DNA of 64,000 nucleotides. Source: Crocodylus rhombifer (lineage: Eukaryota; Chordata; Crocodylia; Crocodylidae). The notes under the pieces were generated by a model. The model worked only from the letters and a program-made list of their open reading frames with translations. It was not told where the DNA came from and made no database searches. The stretch is taken from positions 124,001-188,000 of the forward strand of contig JAVSML010024317.1 in the NCBI GenBank assembly GCA_038503035.1, written 5' to 3'. Positions 50,318-61,530 of the stretch are shown piece after piece (the first letter of the stretch is position 1; each line of letters opens with the position of its first letter). The translations under genes and the position numbers were made by a program.

Positions 50318-50474
50318 GGCTCACTTGGAGGCAAGTGCAGAGAAGTGGAACAGATTGCTGACATCACTAGAAGAGCTAATCAAATGGCTGAATACAAAAG
50401 ACGAGGAGCTGACAAAGCAGATGCCCATTGGAGGAGATGTTCCTACTTTACAGCAACAGTATGACCACTGCAAA
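50318..50474 (+). CDS. UTRN: Utrophin coding exon (counterpart of dystrophin exon 57), spectrin-repeat rod
   Basis: This is the next coding exon of utrophin. Its first base completes the Arg codon left open by the exon at 37321, followed by 52 complete codons starting [14 protein letters not shown] and ending QQQYDHCK. The HLEAS and PIGGDVP motifs are shared with dystrophin in the same place, while [14 protein letters not shown] is utrophin-like. The acceptor TTTTTTCAG ends at 50317 and the donor AAA/GTGAGT lies at 50474/50475. The 157-nt length equals human dystrophin exon 57. The exon covers the start of the repeat equivalent to dystrophin R23. It ends in phase 0, so the next exon should begin with a whole codon; that exon (121 nt in dystrophin) was sought in the following 13.5 kb and not seen. 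Skipping this exon alone would shift the frame. Confidence 0.96.
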
Positions 50475-52104
50475 GTGAGTTGCCTGTGTGATGCAGATAT
50501 AAATACAGTAAAATAATATAAAGTGTATTAGAGCAGGAGAAAATAATTTACCCTAACAATGATTCTTTAGAAAAGTACTTTTTTTTTTTTTTATCATGGC
50601 CACATTTTATTTTTTGGTGAAGTGTAGTTTAGAGACTCTATTTAAAATTGCGTCTAAGACCTTGTGGATTGCATATCTGAACCAGAGAAATATTTGATCC
50701 ATTTTATGGTTTTCTTGAACTTTTAAGGGAGCAGACTCTTGTTCTGTAAGTGGAATTGAGCAAAAGCTGAAAAACACCATTGGATCTAAATGTGGTAGTA
50801 TTATCTTGCGTGGCTGTCCACATACCATTAAAATGACCAGTACTGTTTTTTTCTTCTTTTGAGAGCATTCAACTACAAAGGAGACCAAACAGTCCTCATA
50901 AAAACTAAAACAAAACTGCCCAGGCCTTTTATTTGTCGTTTACCTCTTCTAACTATGTTAAAGAGTATGCTTTAGTCTCTTAAGATATGTTTTTAGTCAT
51001 TCTGAAAGCATCCTAGTTTATATTAAAATGCAGACAGACAAAAGTCCATAAAGAAAATAAATAGATTTTTTTTTAACCAAAACTTATTATACTTTGCTCA
51101 GATTTTATATAGTTTGTTGTATATAGTAGCCCTGCACAACAGCACAATGATTTCATTTATTTGATTATATTTAACAGGGTCCCAAATATTTTTAAAATTC
51201 AAAGTTTATATTTATAGGAAATGCTTTCACATGAACAATGCATTTGAGACTTAAACTTTTGCTAACTCAGCATGGAAACTAAACAAACCCCAAATCTGGG
51301 TAGTATATATTTTTCCTTAATCTTTCCTTTTCTTTTTTTTCTTTTTAATTTGCAGAAAATCAAGACCCTTTTAAAGAGGTTGTAGAGTTACTGTTTTCGT
51401 GCTCTTTTCAACCTAACTCAGATTATCATGCTCTTTTGTAAGCTCAGCTTCTTGAAGCTGTTTATAATGATCAAACAGGGAATTATTAATTCAGGTGGGC
51501 AATAACTGACTGGAAAAGATATAAATATAATAAGGGGAAACAAGTGGTAATAGGTCTTGAAAGGTATTTTTGTAATGGTTTACATTTCTATCAGCAGTGA
51601 TAGACTGCTGTATATACTGAGTAATATTAATTCCTACCTCTCATGTTCCTCAAATGAAGATCTCCAATTGCTTTATGAAAACAGGTGTTCTTGTATCTGA
51701 AGATAGAAGAACTGAGGAACACTGGTATGAAATGCCCTAGTTACTAGTGAAAAGGTGGCATTTCTAAGGACAGAACACCAGTTGTCCTTCCCTGTCTTTT
51801 AAGATTAGGAGCAACTGAATCATATTGTATGTGGAGATGGAGCTCGGTTTGGACTGAGCAAACCAGTGCATCTGTATAAAGAATCTGTATATTTGGGGGC
51901 CTCTCTAGATGATTAAACTGTAGCTTATTTTTTAGAATTTGAATAATAATTAAAAACATCACCATCCTGTTGTGGACCAAAGTCTTATTTTTGAATGCAA
52001 TTGTGCAGGTCTGGAGGATCCATATGCACAGAACTTTGTGGAATTTGACTCATCGGCCGAAAAGTGATTCTTAGACGGGGTCTGGCTCTAGATTTGATTT
52101 AGAG

Positions 52105-52403
52105 CAGTGATTCTCAGGGTGCTGTGGCGTTCTAGGCTATCTTGAGATCCTTTCAAGGGTGCTGTGGGATGCCATGCTATGTTAGCATGGTTACGTGTCC
52201 AGATGTGATTCACAAGATAAACTCCAGAGATTTCAGATAGGAATCCATAGAGTTAAAAACATTTTGACCTATTGTGGGCTGTCTGAGTTCTTTGGAACAC
52301 AAGAATCGCTGTAGCATTTTTCGGTTGTCAAAAAAAGAGTGAAGACTAAGACCTGGTATTTTTGGATGGCTGCCTTAAGTCTGAAAAAGGCAGAGAACCA
52401 TTG
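52105..52403. mobile_element. Non-autonomous hAT element (299 bp) with near-perfect target duplication
   Basis: Left end CAGTGATTCTCAGGG; right end, read inward, CAATGGTTCTCTGCC. Flanks ATTTAGAG (52097-52104) and ATTTAGAT (52404-52411) match at 7 of 8 positions. The interior matches the minus-strand copy at 10955-11211 in order. No transposase. Confidence 0.85.
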
Positions 52404-53464
52404 ATTTAGATCATCCATCCTACCATCCAACAAAACAAAAAGACAATGAACACATATTTCTCATGAGTATGTATTGTTTTCTAACCTTAATCAGAGCAGG
52501 ATTTGAGAGTTCTCGACCTTTTCTCTTCTCATTTGTAGGTTTATTGTACCTAGCTCAGTGTGACAGCTTAAGGATATATAGTTTACCTTCCTCTGAAATA
52601 TTATTGATGGGTTATTGCCAGAGGGAGGACTCTGGACTCCATGAACTGGTGTTTTGAGCCTCAATGGCAACAGTGAAATGCCTGCATTAAAATACAACTG
52701 GTTATTACTTCATCCCAAATATCCGCCATTGTAAATGAATTTTGAGTGATCCTGTTTTATCATTTATTCTCATGGACTCATTGGGTCACACATCTTCTTA
52801 TTAAGAATAACACTCCTTTCAGTAACTGTCAATACTGACCATTAATTAGCTTGGGTGCTCCCTGAAGAGAAATGTGAGGCAAGCTCTCACCTTTCTTCAG
52901 TGCCAAGTCTCCTTCCCAATGCAATGACAGCAAGAATTCAGGCCTTCAGTCTTGTTCTCCCAAATGTCAGGCAGTCTTCTGGTTGGTATTTATATTTTCT
53001 GGCATAAACTCAGTGTCTGGTTCTGTGTACTGAGATATACTTGTAGTCGTGCCATCTAGTAGAATTAGCCTTTTTTTTTGTTGGCATTGTGAATGTTGCA
53101 GATGAATGAAATTTGACTTTATTCTTATTTGTGATGTCTGAATGAAGCATTCATCTGGATTTCCCACCTTCTATTGATAATGTACACATGCTGTACAGTG
53201 AGTTATTTGCTTTAACTCCTCTTCTGGGTCCATTTTCTCTTGGGTGAAAAATCCTCAATTAATTTATATTTAACTTACTATGATAAAAATGGATTTTTCC
53301 CACCCATTAAAGTACTTCCTTCAGTCACTTGTCAGCATAGAGTACTCTTAATAAGTTTTTCAACCAGCCAATATCTTTCCCAACCCACAGTTCTCAAATT
53401 GTTAAACCTTCTTAACATTTCACATGTCTTCAAGATACATTTTTAATACAGCTAAAATTCTTAT

Positions 53465-54402
53465 TCTCATTCATGATATCAAGTGGAGTGTGCCAGGGGT
53501 TGGTCCTGGGACTGGTTTTGTGCAGTATCTTCACCTGTGACCTAGATGATGTACTCTTAGCAAGTTTGCAGATGACACCAAGCTGGGAGTAGTAGTAGAT
53601 ACACTGGAGGGTAGCACTAGGATTCAGAGCCCTACACAAATTGGAGGTTTAGGTCAAAAGAAATATTATGAGGTTCAATAAGGACAAGTGCAAAATCCTG
53701 CACTTAGGATGGAACAATTCTGTGCTCCAATACAGACTGGGGACTGACTGGCTAAGCAGCAGCTCTGCAGAAAAGGGCTTGGGGGTTACAGTGGACATTA
53801 AGCTATTGCAAAGAAGACTAATGGCATACTGGGCTGCATTAGTAGGAGCACTACCAGCACATCAAGGGAAATGATTCTTCCCCTCTGTTCGGCACTGGTG
53901 AGGCCACATCTGGAGTACTGCTTCCAGTTTTGGGTCCCACACTACAAAAAGGATGTGGACAAATTGGAAAGAGTCCAGTGGAAGGCAACAAAAATAGTTA
54001 GGAGGCTGGAGCACATGACTTGTAACTGGGCTTATTTAGTCTGCAGAAGAGAAGACTGAATAGGGATTTAATAGCAGCCTTTAACTCCCTGAAGGCCAGT
54101 TCCAGAGGGAGCTTAGACTTTTCTCAGTGGTGGCAGATGACAGAAAAAGGAGCAATGGTTTCAGGTTGCAGCAAAGGAAGTTTAGGTTAGACGCGAGGAA
54201 AAACTAGGAGGGTAGTAAAACACTGGAACAGGTTACACAAACAAGTTGTGGAATCTCCATCCTATGAGGTTTTTAAGACTTGGGTAGACAGAGCCTTGGA
54301 TAGAATAATCTAGTTGAGGGTGATCCTCCTTTTAAGCAAGGGGTTGAAGTCGATGACCTCCTGAGGTCCCTTCCATCCCTGATTTTCTATGATTCTATGA
54401 TA
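53465..54402 (+). mobile_element. CR1 LINE, 3' third, plus strand
   Basis: Starts inside the RT domain (GGAGTGTGCCAGGGGTTGG at 53484 encodes the degraded GVPG.VLGLVL motif). It continues through MRFNKDKCKILHLGWNN at 53668 and [20 protein letters not shown] near 53890, and ends in TTCTATGATTCTATGATA at 54400, the canonical CR1 end. Frames are interrupted. It is the nearest downstream CR1 to the exon at 50318 and is inverted relative to the one just upstream of that exon. Confidence 0.9.
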
Positions 54403-54511
54403 CTTATTGTCATGTGCCTAGCTGTCCCTACAGTGCTATCTCTTCTAGTTTCCAAAATTTTTCTCATCGGTCACTGCAGACTAAAAATCATGCACAAGTC
54501 TAAAAATTGTG

Positions 54512-55330
54512 CAATATTTATTTATTTGATTTATATGCCACCCTTCCCAGGAAGGCTAACAGGAGAAGACAATCTTATAAAACAGGAGACTGGCAAAACA
54601 ACTTAAATGGGAACTAGGCCATCAACATAAGACAGGGACTTCCTAAACGTTATCTTCTCCTAGCTTTTTTTGCTAAACAGTTGTCCAAAGGAAGGTCTTA
54701 AGAATGCTTCCAAAAGATGTCTGGGCTTAGGCTTTGGTGAGCCTCAAGAGAAAAGGAGTTCCAGAGCTAAGGAGAGATTCCTGAGAATGACCTTCTGTGA
54801 GTTTTCACCAAGGGGACTTGGGGTACTGATGGTACTCGCAGGAAGTTACTTTTGGCTGACCTTAAGGATTGTGAATGGGAATAAGGAAGAGGGAGGTCTT
54901 TTAGGTACATGAGGCCCAGACTGTTTAGGCTCTTGTAGGTCAAAGTGAGCACCTCAAATTTCACTTGGAAAGCTATTAGGGGCCAGTGTAGAGCACTGGA
55001 GTTATGTGCTTCTGGTGACACTCCCATCAGAAGATGGATCACTGAATTCCACACCAGCTGCAGCTTCTGGATGGTCTTCCAGGGTAGCTCTATGTAGTGT
55101 TCATTTCAGTAGTATAGCCTTGAGGTTGTGGAGACATGGATGGTGGTGGCCAGATCAGAGTCTGAAAGAAAGGGTCACAGCCTTCTTATTATTTTAGAGT
55201 TGGTAAAAGGCATTCCTAGCTAGTACAGCTGCCTGAAGATCCAGGAGCACCCTGAGGCTATGAAGCTGAGTGACAAGCAGAGCTTAGACTCCACCAATGT
55301 TCTGCTTGGTTTTGCTTCGTGTGACTATTC
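54512..55330 (-). mobile_element. L2-type LINE fragment (RT C-terminal region)
   Basis: The minus strand reads, in pieces, the last part of an L2-clade reverse transcriptase. The order is DLQAAVLARNAFYQL, a decayed ATTIH..TSRLDY-like stretch, QKLQLVWNSVIHLLMGVS, LHWPLIAFQVKFEVLTLTYK, SLNSLGLMYLKDLPLPYS and SQSLRSAKSNFLRVPSV. Its 3' end near 54512 carries TTATTTGATTTATATGCCAC read on the plus strand, a familiar L2-type end. It directly abuts a CR1 at 55337. It is distinct in family from the CR1 copies around it. Confidence 0.75.
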
Positions 55331-55336
55331 ACATAG

Positions 55337-55624
55337 GTTCGTAGATTCATGGATGCTAGGGTTGGAAGGGATCTCAATGGATCATTGAGTCTGACCCCCT
55401 GCCAGTGGCAGCAAAAAGTGCTGCGGTCATGTGACCCCAGCCAGGTGCTTGTCCAGTCTCTCCAGTCTCTTCTTGAAGACGCCCAAGGTAGGGGAGAGCA
55501 CCACCTCCCTTGGAAACCTGTTCCAGATTCTGGCAACCCTAACTATGAAGAAGTTCTTTCTGATGTCCAACCTAAATCTATTCTCCATAGGCTTGTGGCC
55601 GTTGTTTCTAGTTATTTCAAGGGA
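55337..55624 (-). mobile_element. CR1 LINE, 3' segment, split by an LTR-like insertion
   Basis: The minus strand reads RVARIWNRFPREVVLSPTLG near 55530 and ends at 55337 in the CR1 3' UTR. The element stops at 55624, where the LTR-like insertion begins, and resumes at 56751. Confidence 0.85.
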
Positions 55625-56750
55625 TGTGTACCCGCCTGGTCTCAAACATTTGGTCAAGTGCTCTATGTCCCCGGATGTTTGGAGTGGTCTGCCCTTCTGT
55701 CCCTGTGACCTCGGTGAGTTGATATTGCTGACCTGAATTGTCTCTCCCCAAACTCACCTGCCACGACTTTGATCTTATCACAGTGGTGGGGATTAACTAT
55801 CAGTGCTCCTCATTCCAAGGACCACGGGACGTTGGTTTTCTGCGAGACTCCTCCTCCCCTCTACCTCGTTCTTACACCACACCTTGATGGATCTCGGCAG
55901 TTCTTGGCCATGTTCCTCTGATAGTTGAGCTTGGGGTCCTCTTCCCAATGGGCTCCACGAATTCAGCTAAATGCTCTCCTCCTCCTAGCCGCCTGCTCTG
56001 ATCCCAGCTGCACCCCGTCAGTGCTACCTACTCCGCCTCCCCTCCAACAGCGGGTAACCAAACAAAACACAAAATAAATCGCTGACAGCAACCGCCAAAC
56101 AATAGGGACTATCCCTTTGCCCCTTTTCCTGCTCCTACTGCTCGCACCTTTGGCCCCGGCTGCCGCCTCTCCAGCCCCAACCAGCCTAACCTTAGTCTGG
56201 GGAAGCCTACTGTGTTCTTGGTGGGTCCCCTCGGCGCGTCTCCCCCACTGCTCTTCTTTGGAGTTGCCCGTGCCTTCTGCGGTCCCACCTCATCTTCCCC
56301 TCTGAGGGCTCCAACCCTCCTCGGCCTCCACAACTCAACCTTCCTTGCTCACCTTCTTCCTTGCTGCTGGCGGCATTCACCTCTTGCAGGGTCTTGCTCT
56401 CTCCACCAGTGCTGCTGGCTGCAAGCCTCCATGCTCCTTTGCCCCGAGGGGACTCAGAGAATGCTTCCCTCACCGGTGCTCCTCCTCCTTCCCCCCTCTT
56501 GGGGCTGTACTCAGCTGCTTTTAAACCCCCGAAAGGCTCCTGCCACTGTGGCTGTCAGCTGGTTGTAATTTTATAAAAACGCGGCTAATGAGCTGCTCGG
56601 GTCCCGCTGCCACTTCGGTCTCGCCGCATTGCTCTCTGAAGGTAAGAACCTTTGTTTTTCTTTTCTTCCGCTTTCCTTCCCATCCTGTTCCTGTCCCCCA
56701 AGTTCCTCCTGGGCTCCCTGGGGTTTTTCCCTCGGCTGCTCCCCGGTACA
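55625..56750 (+). mobile_element. Solo-LTR-like insertion (1,126 bp) within CR1
   Basis: The insertion begins TGTGTACCCG and ends CCCCGGTACA, so the ends follow the TG...CA rule of LTRs, with a TGTACC/GGTACA inverted repeat at or just inside them. Flanks GGGA (55621-55624) and GGGT (56751-56754) fit a short target duplication of about 4 bp. Removing it restores CR1. On the plus strand it carries AATAAA at 56074, a TATAAAA at 56572-56578 and a consensus 5' splice site AAG/GTAAGA at 56641/56642. It resembles the block at 590-1520. No gag, pol or env sequence is present. It is most likely an old solo LTR of an endogenous retrovirus. Confidence 0.6.
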
Positions 56751-58065
56751 GGGTATTCTGGTAAACAGAGCATCTCCTATTCCCTGCTGCCCCACACCAG
56801 TGAATTTGTATACTGCCACAAGGTTCCCCCTCAGCCTTCTCTTGTGGAGGCTGAAAAGGTCCAGGTCCCTCAGCCTTTCCTCATAGGGCCTTCCCTGCAG
56901 GCCTTTAACCATATTAGTAGTCCTCTTCTGGACCCTCGCAATGTTGTCCACATCCTTCTTGAATTGCGGCACCCAGAATTGGATGCAGTACTCCAGTTGT
57001 AGCCTGACCAGTACCACATAGAGTGGGAGCATCACCTCCCTGGACCTGTTTGTTTTGCACCTACTAATGCATGACAAAGTGCAGTTAGCTCTGCTAATTA
57101 CTTTGTCACATTGATGACTCGTATTCATCTTGGAGTCGACAACAACTCCAAGATCTTTTTCTGCTGCTGAGAAGGTCATCCCCCCACCTACAGTTACGCT
57201 GGTGATTCCCTCTCCCTAGATACAGCACCTTGCGCTTGTCCTTGTTGAATTGCATCCTGTTGTTCCCTGCCCACTTCTCTAACCTGTCCAGGTCTCTCCA
57301 GATTTGGTTTCTTCCCATCAGTGTGTTTGCTTCACCCCATAGTTTGTTGTCATCTGCAAATTTGAACAGAGTGCTTTCCGTGCCTTCATCTAGGTCACTG
57401 ATGAAGATATTGAACAGCACCAGCCCAGGGACCAAATCTTAGGGGACCTGACTGCCCACATCTTTGGAGGTCAACCCTTCTATCACCACTCTCTGGGTAC
57501 AGCCCTTAAACCAATTTGCCGCCCACATGACTGGGTAATCGTCTATGGCATAGCTGTTCAATTTGTTTATAAGAATAGGATGGGATACTGTGTCAAAAGC
57601 CTTGTTAAAATCCAAGTAGATGACATTTACCTCGACTCCTACATCTAAGCATTTAGTAACCTTGTCATAGAAAGAAACAAGGTTAGTCAGGCAGGATCTA
57701 CCTGCTATGAACCCATGGTGGTTGCCCTTCAGCATTATATTACCCGCTGGACTCCTACAAATGTGATCCTTGGTAATTTTTTCAAGTGTTTTCCTAAGGA
57801 TAGAGGCAAGACTAACCAGTCTATAGTTACCCAGATCCTCCTTCCTCTCCTTGAAAATAGGAACCACACTGGCCCTTTTCCAGTCCTCTGGGCCCTCACC
57901 TGAGCACCATGAGTGCTCAAACAGTTGTGCCAGTGGCTCTGCTATGATACTGACTAATTCTTTCAGCACCATTGGATGAAGCTCATCCTGTCCTTCTGAT
58001 TTAACACATCCAGCCCCTCCAAACATCTCTTTACTGGGTCATCGGTGACAGTTGGTGGGCTGGTG
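56751..58065 (-). mobile_element. CR1 LINE, 5'-ward segment with RT domain
   Basis: This is the other half of the CR1 split by the LTR-like insertion. 58026-57439 reads SEGQDELHPMVLKELVSIIA, VPIFKERKEDLGNYRLVSLA, GRSCLTNLVSFYDKVTKCLD and VIYLDFNKAFDTVSHPILIN. 57435-57106 has KFADDNKLWG, retaining the FADD catalytic motif. 57179-56760 has LVRLQLEYCIQFWVPQFKKD. The 202-codon frame ending at 56571 reads out of CR1 into the inserted element and is chimeric. The endonuclease domain is missing. Confidence 0.9.
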
Positions 58066-59030
58066 TTTCTCCTGCTTCTGTCAGTAATGCATTTGGGAGG
58101 TTTGTCTAGATCTGAGTATGAGGGTCATGTAAGAGGCAGCTGGTTTGAAATTTTCATTGTTCTATTTAATTTGGTTATCTAAACTGGTTAGTCTTTTTTC
58201 CTTTTATTTTTTATTATTGCCCCTTCACTTTGCCCCTTCACATATAACACTGTTTCTGCCCCTTTACTCATTTGCAGCCTGATTACTACAACTTGGTTCT
58301 TCTTTTTGAAATCCTGACCTACCTGAAGTCAGTGGGAGTTTTGCAACTGAATTCAAGGAGGCCAGGATTTTTACCCCCAATGTTATTAACATCTAAGTTC
58401 TTATAAAAAATATTAACTGCATTTATTTTCCCAAGACGTAAATCTCTTCATCATAGTGTTGCTGCTTCTAATAGTTTGACATTCTTTTTCCTTCTTTTTA
58501 ATTTAATATGTTGTTCTGTCTCCAAAATATCAGTTGTTGACTTTCTTGCTTCTCTTTATGCTGTTCATTTTGTTAATCTTTTCTTTTTTCTAGCATTCCC
58601 TGGGCTGTTTCAAGGGCTATAGAAATAAGTTCAATTAAATGTGATTTTTAAATTTCTGTTTGCTTAGTGTATTTATGTGCTACTGAGGTGTGTTTGGATG
58701 AGAGGAAAGAAAAGGATTAAAAATTAATTTTAAAATTGGCAGTTGATGGTTATCATGCTAATTTTTTATAATATACAATTTACAAGCGGCAGTTTTACTT
58801 TTATGAGCAAGGGTTGCCAAATCCAGCATACCATATCTAAACAATTAGAAACCTCTCACAGATGGAGTATGTGTATTTGCAACCAGTGCTTTCCCTTACT
58901 GGAAATGGAGCAGTATCCTGTGTCCTGATGAGGGTTCTCCTACTTAGAAACCTCTGACTCCTACCTGGCACCCACCAGTGCCGACATTCATTTTCCTCGT
59001 CTATGAGAACAGTCAAGGACGTTCTGAGAT

Positions 59031-59051
59031 TTAAAAAAAAAAAAAAAAAAC
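59031..59051 (+). repeat. Poly(A) run
   Basis: About 20 A bases. The preceding sequence is not a recognised SINE or processed transcript. Confidence 0.9.
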
Positions 59052-59429
59052 ACTAGAAAAGGAAAATGTATTAGAAAAGTGAAAGGAAGTCAGAATAAAA
59101 ATAAGTTATATAAAATGTACCTAAGGCTAAGACTGCACTTAGCCTCACGTACCGTAGAGAATGCAACTGTAACTTATCACTTCCCTGAGGGTGTTGTTGG
59201 CGGTGTCAGAGTGAAGATAGCTAGCTGCCTTTTCAATCCGTGGTTTACAATACTTTTTTTCATTTTTCTCATTAATGCCAACCTGTATCCAGTCTGACTT
59301 TTTTTTTAAACTCTTCCCCACTCTTTTTCACTTCTCCATGTAAAAGTTTGTTTTAGGATTTTGAAGAGTTTTATCATGATAGGATTTTTATGTTGCAAGA
59401 AAAAAATTTCAGCAGTCATGCTTAAAAAT

Positions 59430-59640
59430 CTTTCTGGAGTTCCTGATTTAGATTCCTCTGGTTTGGGACAAAATCAGTGGTCTGGGACAAATCGTTTAAC
59501 TTTGTCTTTTCCTAAGTATTATTATTCTTTTCCAAATAGCAAAAAGAGGATAATACTTACTAGTCCCACAAGGGTGTTTTGTGGATTAACGTCTTAATTT
59601 GTGCTAAGGGGTTTTAAAATAAAGAACGTTATGTAAATAT
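59430..59640 (+). mobile_element. MIR-like SINE remnant
   Basis: Shows the usual MIR run of phrases: GACAAATCGTTTAACTTTGT, CAAAAAGAGGATAATACTTA, CACAAGGGTGTTTTGTGGAT, TAACG. It is diverged but in order. Confidence 0.65.
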
Positions 59641-60185
59641 TAAATGTGATTTGTCTTAAGGTAATTCTGTAGCCTCACCCCAATTCCCAATTTTGCTTGA
59701 GGACCCAGGGGCTTGAGAAGGGGAAAAGCATCAGATATGAAGTCACTGCTGCCACCCCTACAGCTTCTCAGTTTAGGAAGCTCATAACAACTACTGGTGA
59801 GTGCTTCCCAATTATTGAGTCAGCATGGAGGTAATTAGCCACTTAGGCTGAAGTCCCAAAGTCTGAGGAGGTGGGTTATTGCCAATGAAAGCTCATGCCT
59901 TCCTAAACTGATTAGTCTCTTGCTGCCCTGCCCTGCCTTTTGTCGGAGTCAGCAAGAGAATCTATTTGGCGACTTGTTTTCTGTTTCTGAGGTCTGCACA
60001 TTTACTAACATTGCTGAAATAGTAGTCTAGCTCGATCTGTGCTAGCAGGGAGGTTAGTCTTAATATATACTGGCCAGGCTTGAAGTATAATATAATCTTG
60101 CTGTTTCTAATCTAGATTACATATTGATGATAAAAACTACCTAGACCTTATCTACTCTAGTGTTTTTTACAAGCATGAACGTGCC

Positions 60186-60440
60186 TATATCAGTATTACA
60201 GCCAACAGGGAAGTTACCAGTTTAAGTGATCAGAAACTCGTTTAAACTTGTAACAGAACAGAAGTTCAGTGCACACAAACCAGTTTCAAAATGGCCAAAA
60301 CTAGTTTAACATAAACCTCATTGAATGTAGTATCACACTTAGCTGATTTGGGTCAAACTAGTTTATGGAACTTGTGTCCCAGACCCCTTCCTGGTTCAAG
60401 TTAAATCAGATCCCCCAGCACCCCAGCATGCTTTGCAGCC
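60186..60440 (-). repeat. Dispersed repeat copy 2 (inverted partner at 18955-19200)
   Basis: The reverse complement matches the 19-kb copy from the AGCATGCTGGGGTGCTGG phrase through GAAGGGGTCTGGGA, CATTTTGAAACTGGTTT and AACTTCTGTTCTGTTACA to TTCTGATCACTTAAAC. Non-coding. Confidence 0.75.
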
Positions 60441-61074
60441 TCTGGGTGGTCTGTGTTATCTGCTACAGAGAGCTGGGGTTGGCCCTGGCCCTCTGCTGTT
60501 TAGCCAGAGCAGGGCCAGGGGCATGGCCAGATGCTGGGCTGGCATGGCCACCTAAGGCAAAGGGGGCAAGGAAGGGGTTTATTAAACCCTCCTCTGCCTC
60601 TGCCTTCCCCATTTGATTCAGGCTGCTGCTGGGGCTGGGCATGCACCCCACAGCTTGAGCAGCAAGCGAGGTGAAATGCCTGACAGGCTGCTGTCTGACG
60701 GACTCTGGCTGGGGTCTGTGTTGCTGGGATCGGGGAAGGAGGGGAGGAAGTAAACCCCTCTCTATCCCCCTGTTCGCTTCAGGCTTTTGCCAGGGTTGGC
60801 CATGCCCCCACTGCTTGAGCAGTTGGGGAAGGGCTGCTTCCCTCTTCCCCCTCCAGGCACATCCCGGCTGTGCAAATAGAGAACTATTTGATTCAGATTC
60901 AGCCGATTCAGAGGCCAGCAGTTCAATTTAGATGGCTTTTCCAAACTGATTCAGTGGATCAGCTTCAGAAGATTCGGCACCCATTTGGAGAGATTTGGAG
61001 ATTCAGCCATAGAGTATAATGGGGAATCAATGAAATAACTATAACATTGTCATTTTTTGGCTGATTCAGATGAC

Positions 61075-61530
61075 ACTTGGAGAGATGGTAGCCCCTGCTG
61101 AGGGCATGAAGCCTGCCAAGTTTCATGGAGACAAGTGCAGGGGTTTCTGGGAAACTGCACCTCAAAGCCTTGAAAGCAAGACTCATGTCACATGTGTGTG
61201 TGTTAAGCCACAGCAGGGTGAAAACTGAAGGGATGGTAGCCTCTGCTGAAGCCACAAAGCCTGCCAAGTGTCACGAAGATAGGCACAGGGGTTTCTGAAA
61301 AACTGCACCTCAAGCTGCTGACAAGCAAAACTCCTGACATGGGTGACGGGGGGGGGTGTGCTAAGGCACAGGGGGGTGAAAACTGCAAGCTTGCTAGGCC
61401 CTGCTGTGGCCATGAAACCTGCCAGCTGTCAAGCAGATAGGTGGAGGAAGAGTCTGGGTTCTGGGGTCCTGCATCTCTGGCTGCTGATGGGCAAAACTCA
61501 TGACATGGGTACTTGTGTAGCTGACTGTCT
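61075..61530 (+). repeat. Tandem array, three units of about 150-158 bp
   Basis: Units at about 61075-61226, 61227-61384 and 61385-61530. Each carries GGTAGCC(C/T)CTGCTG or its decayed form, AAGCCTGCCAAG, a GACA/GATAGG.. stretch, CTGCACCTCAA, GCAA(A/G)ACTC.TGACATG, and the first two end GGGTGAAAACT. Similarity falls in unit 3. The sequence before it (60890-61000) repeats GATTCAG several times. Open frames here (to 154 codons, minus strand) follow the repeat and have no recognised domain. Confidence 0.8.

Noticed and set aside
56571..57179. 202-codon minus-strand frame as a novel protein
   Set aside because: Its N-terminal part is CR1 ORF2 and its C-terminal part is antisense LTR-like sequence; the fusion is made by the insertion junction at 56750/56751.
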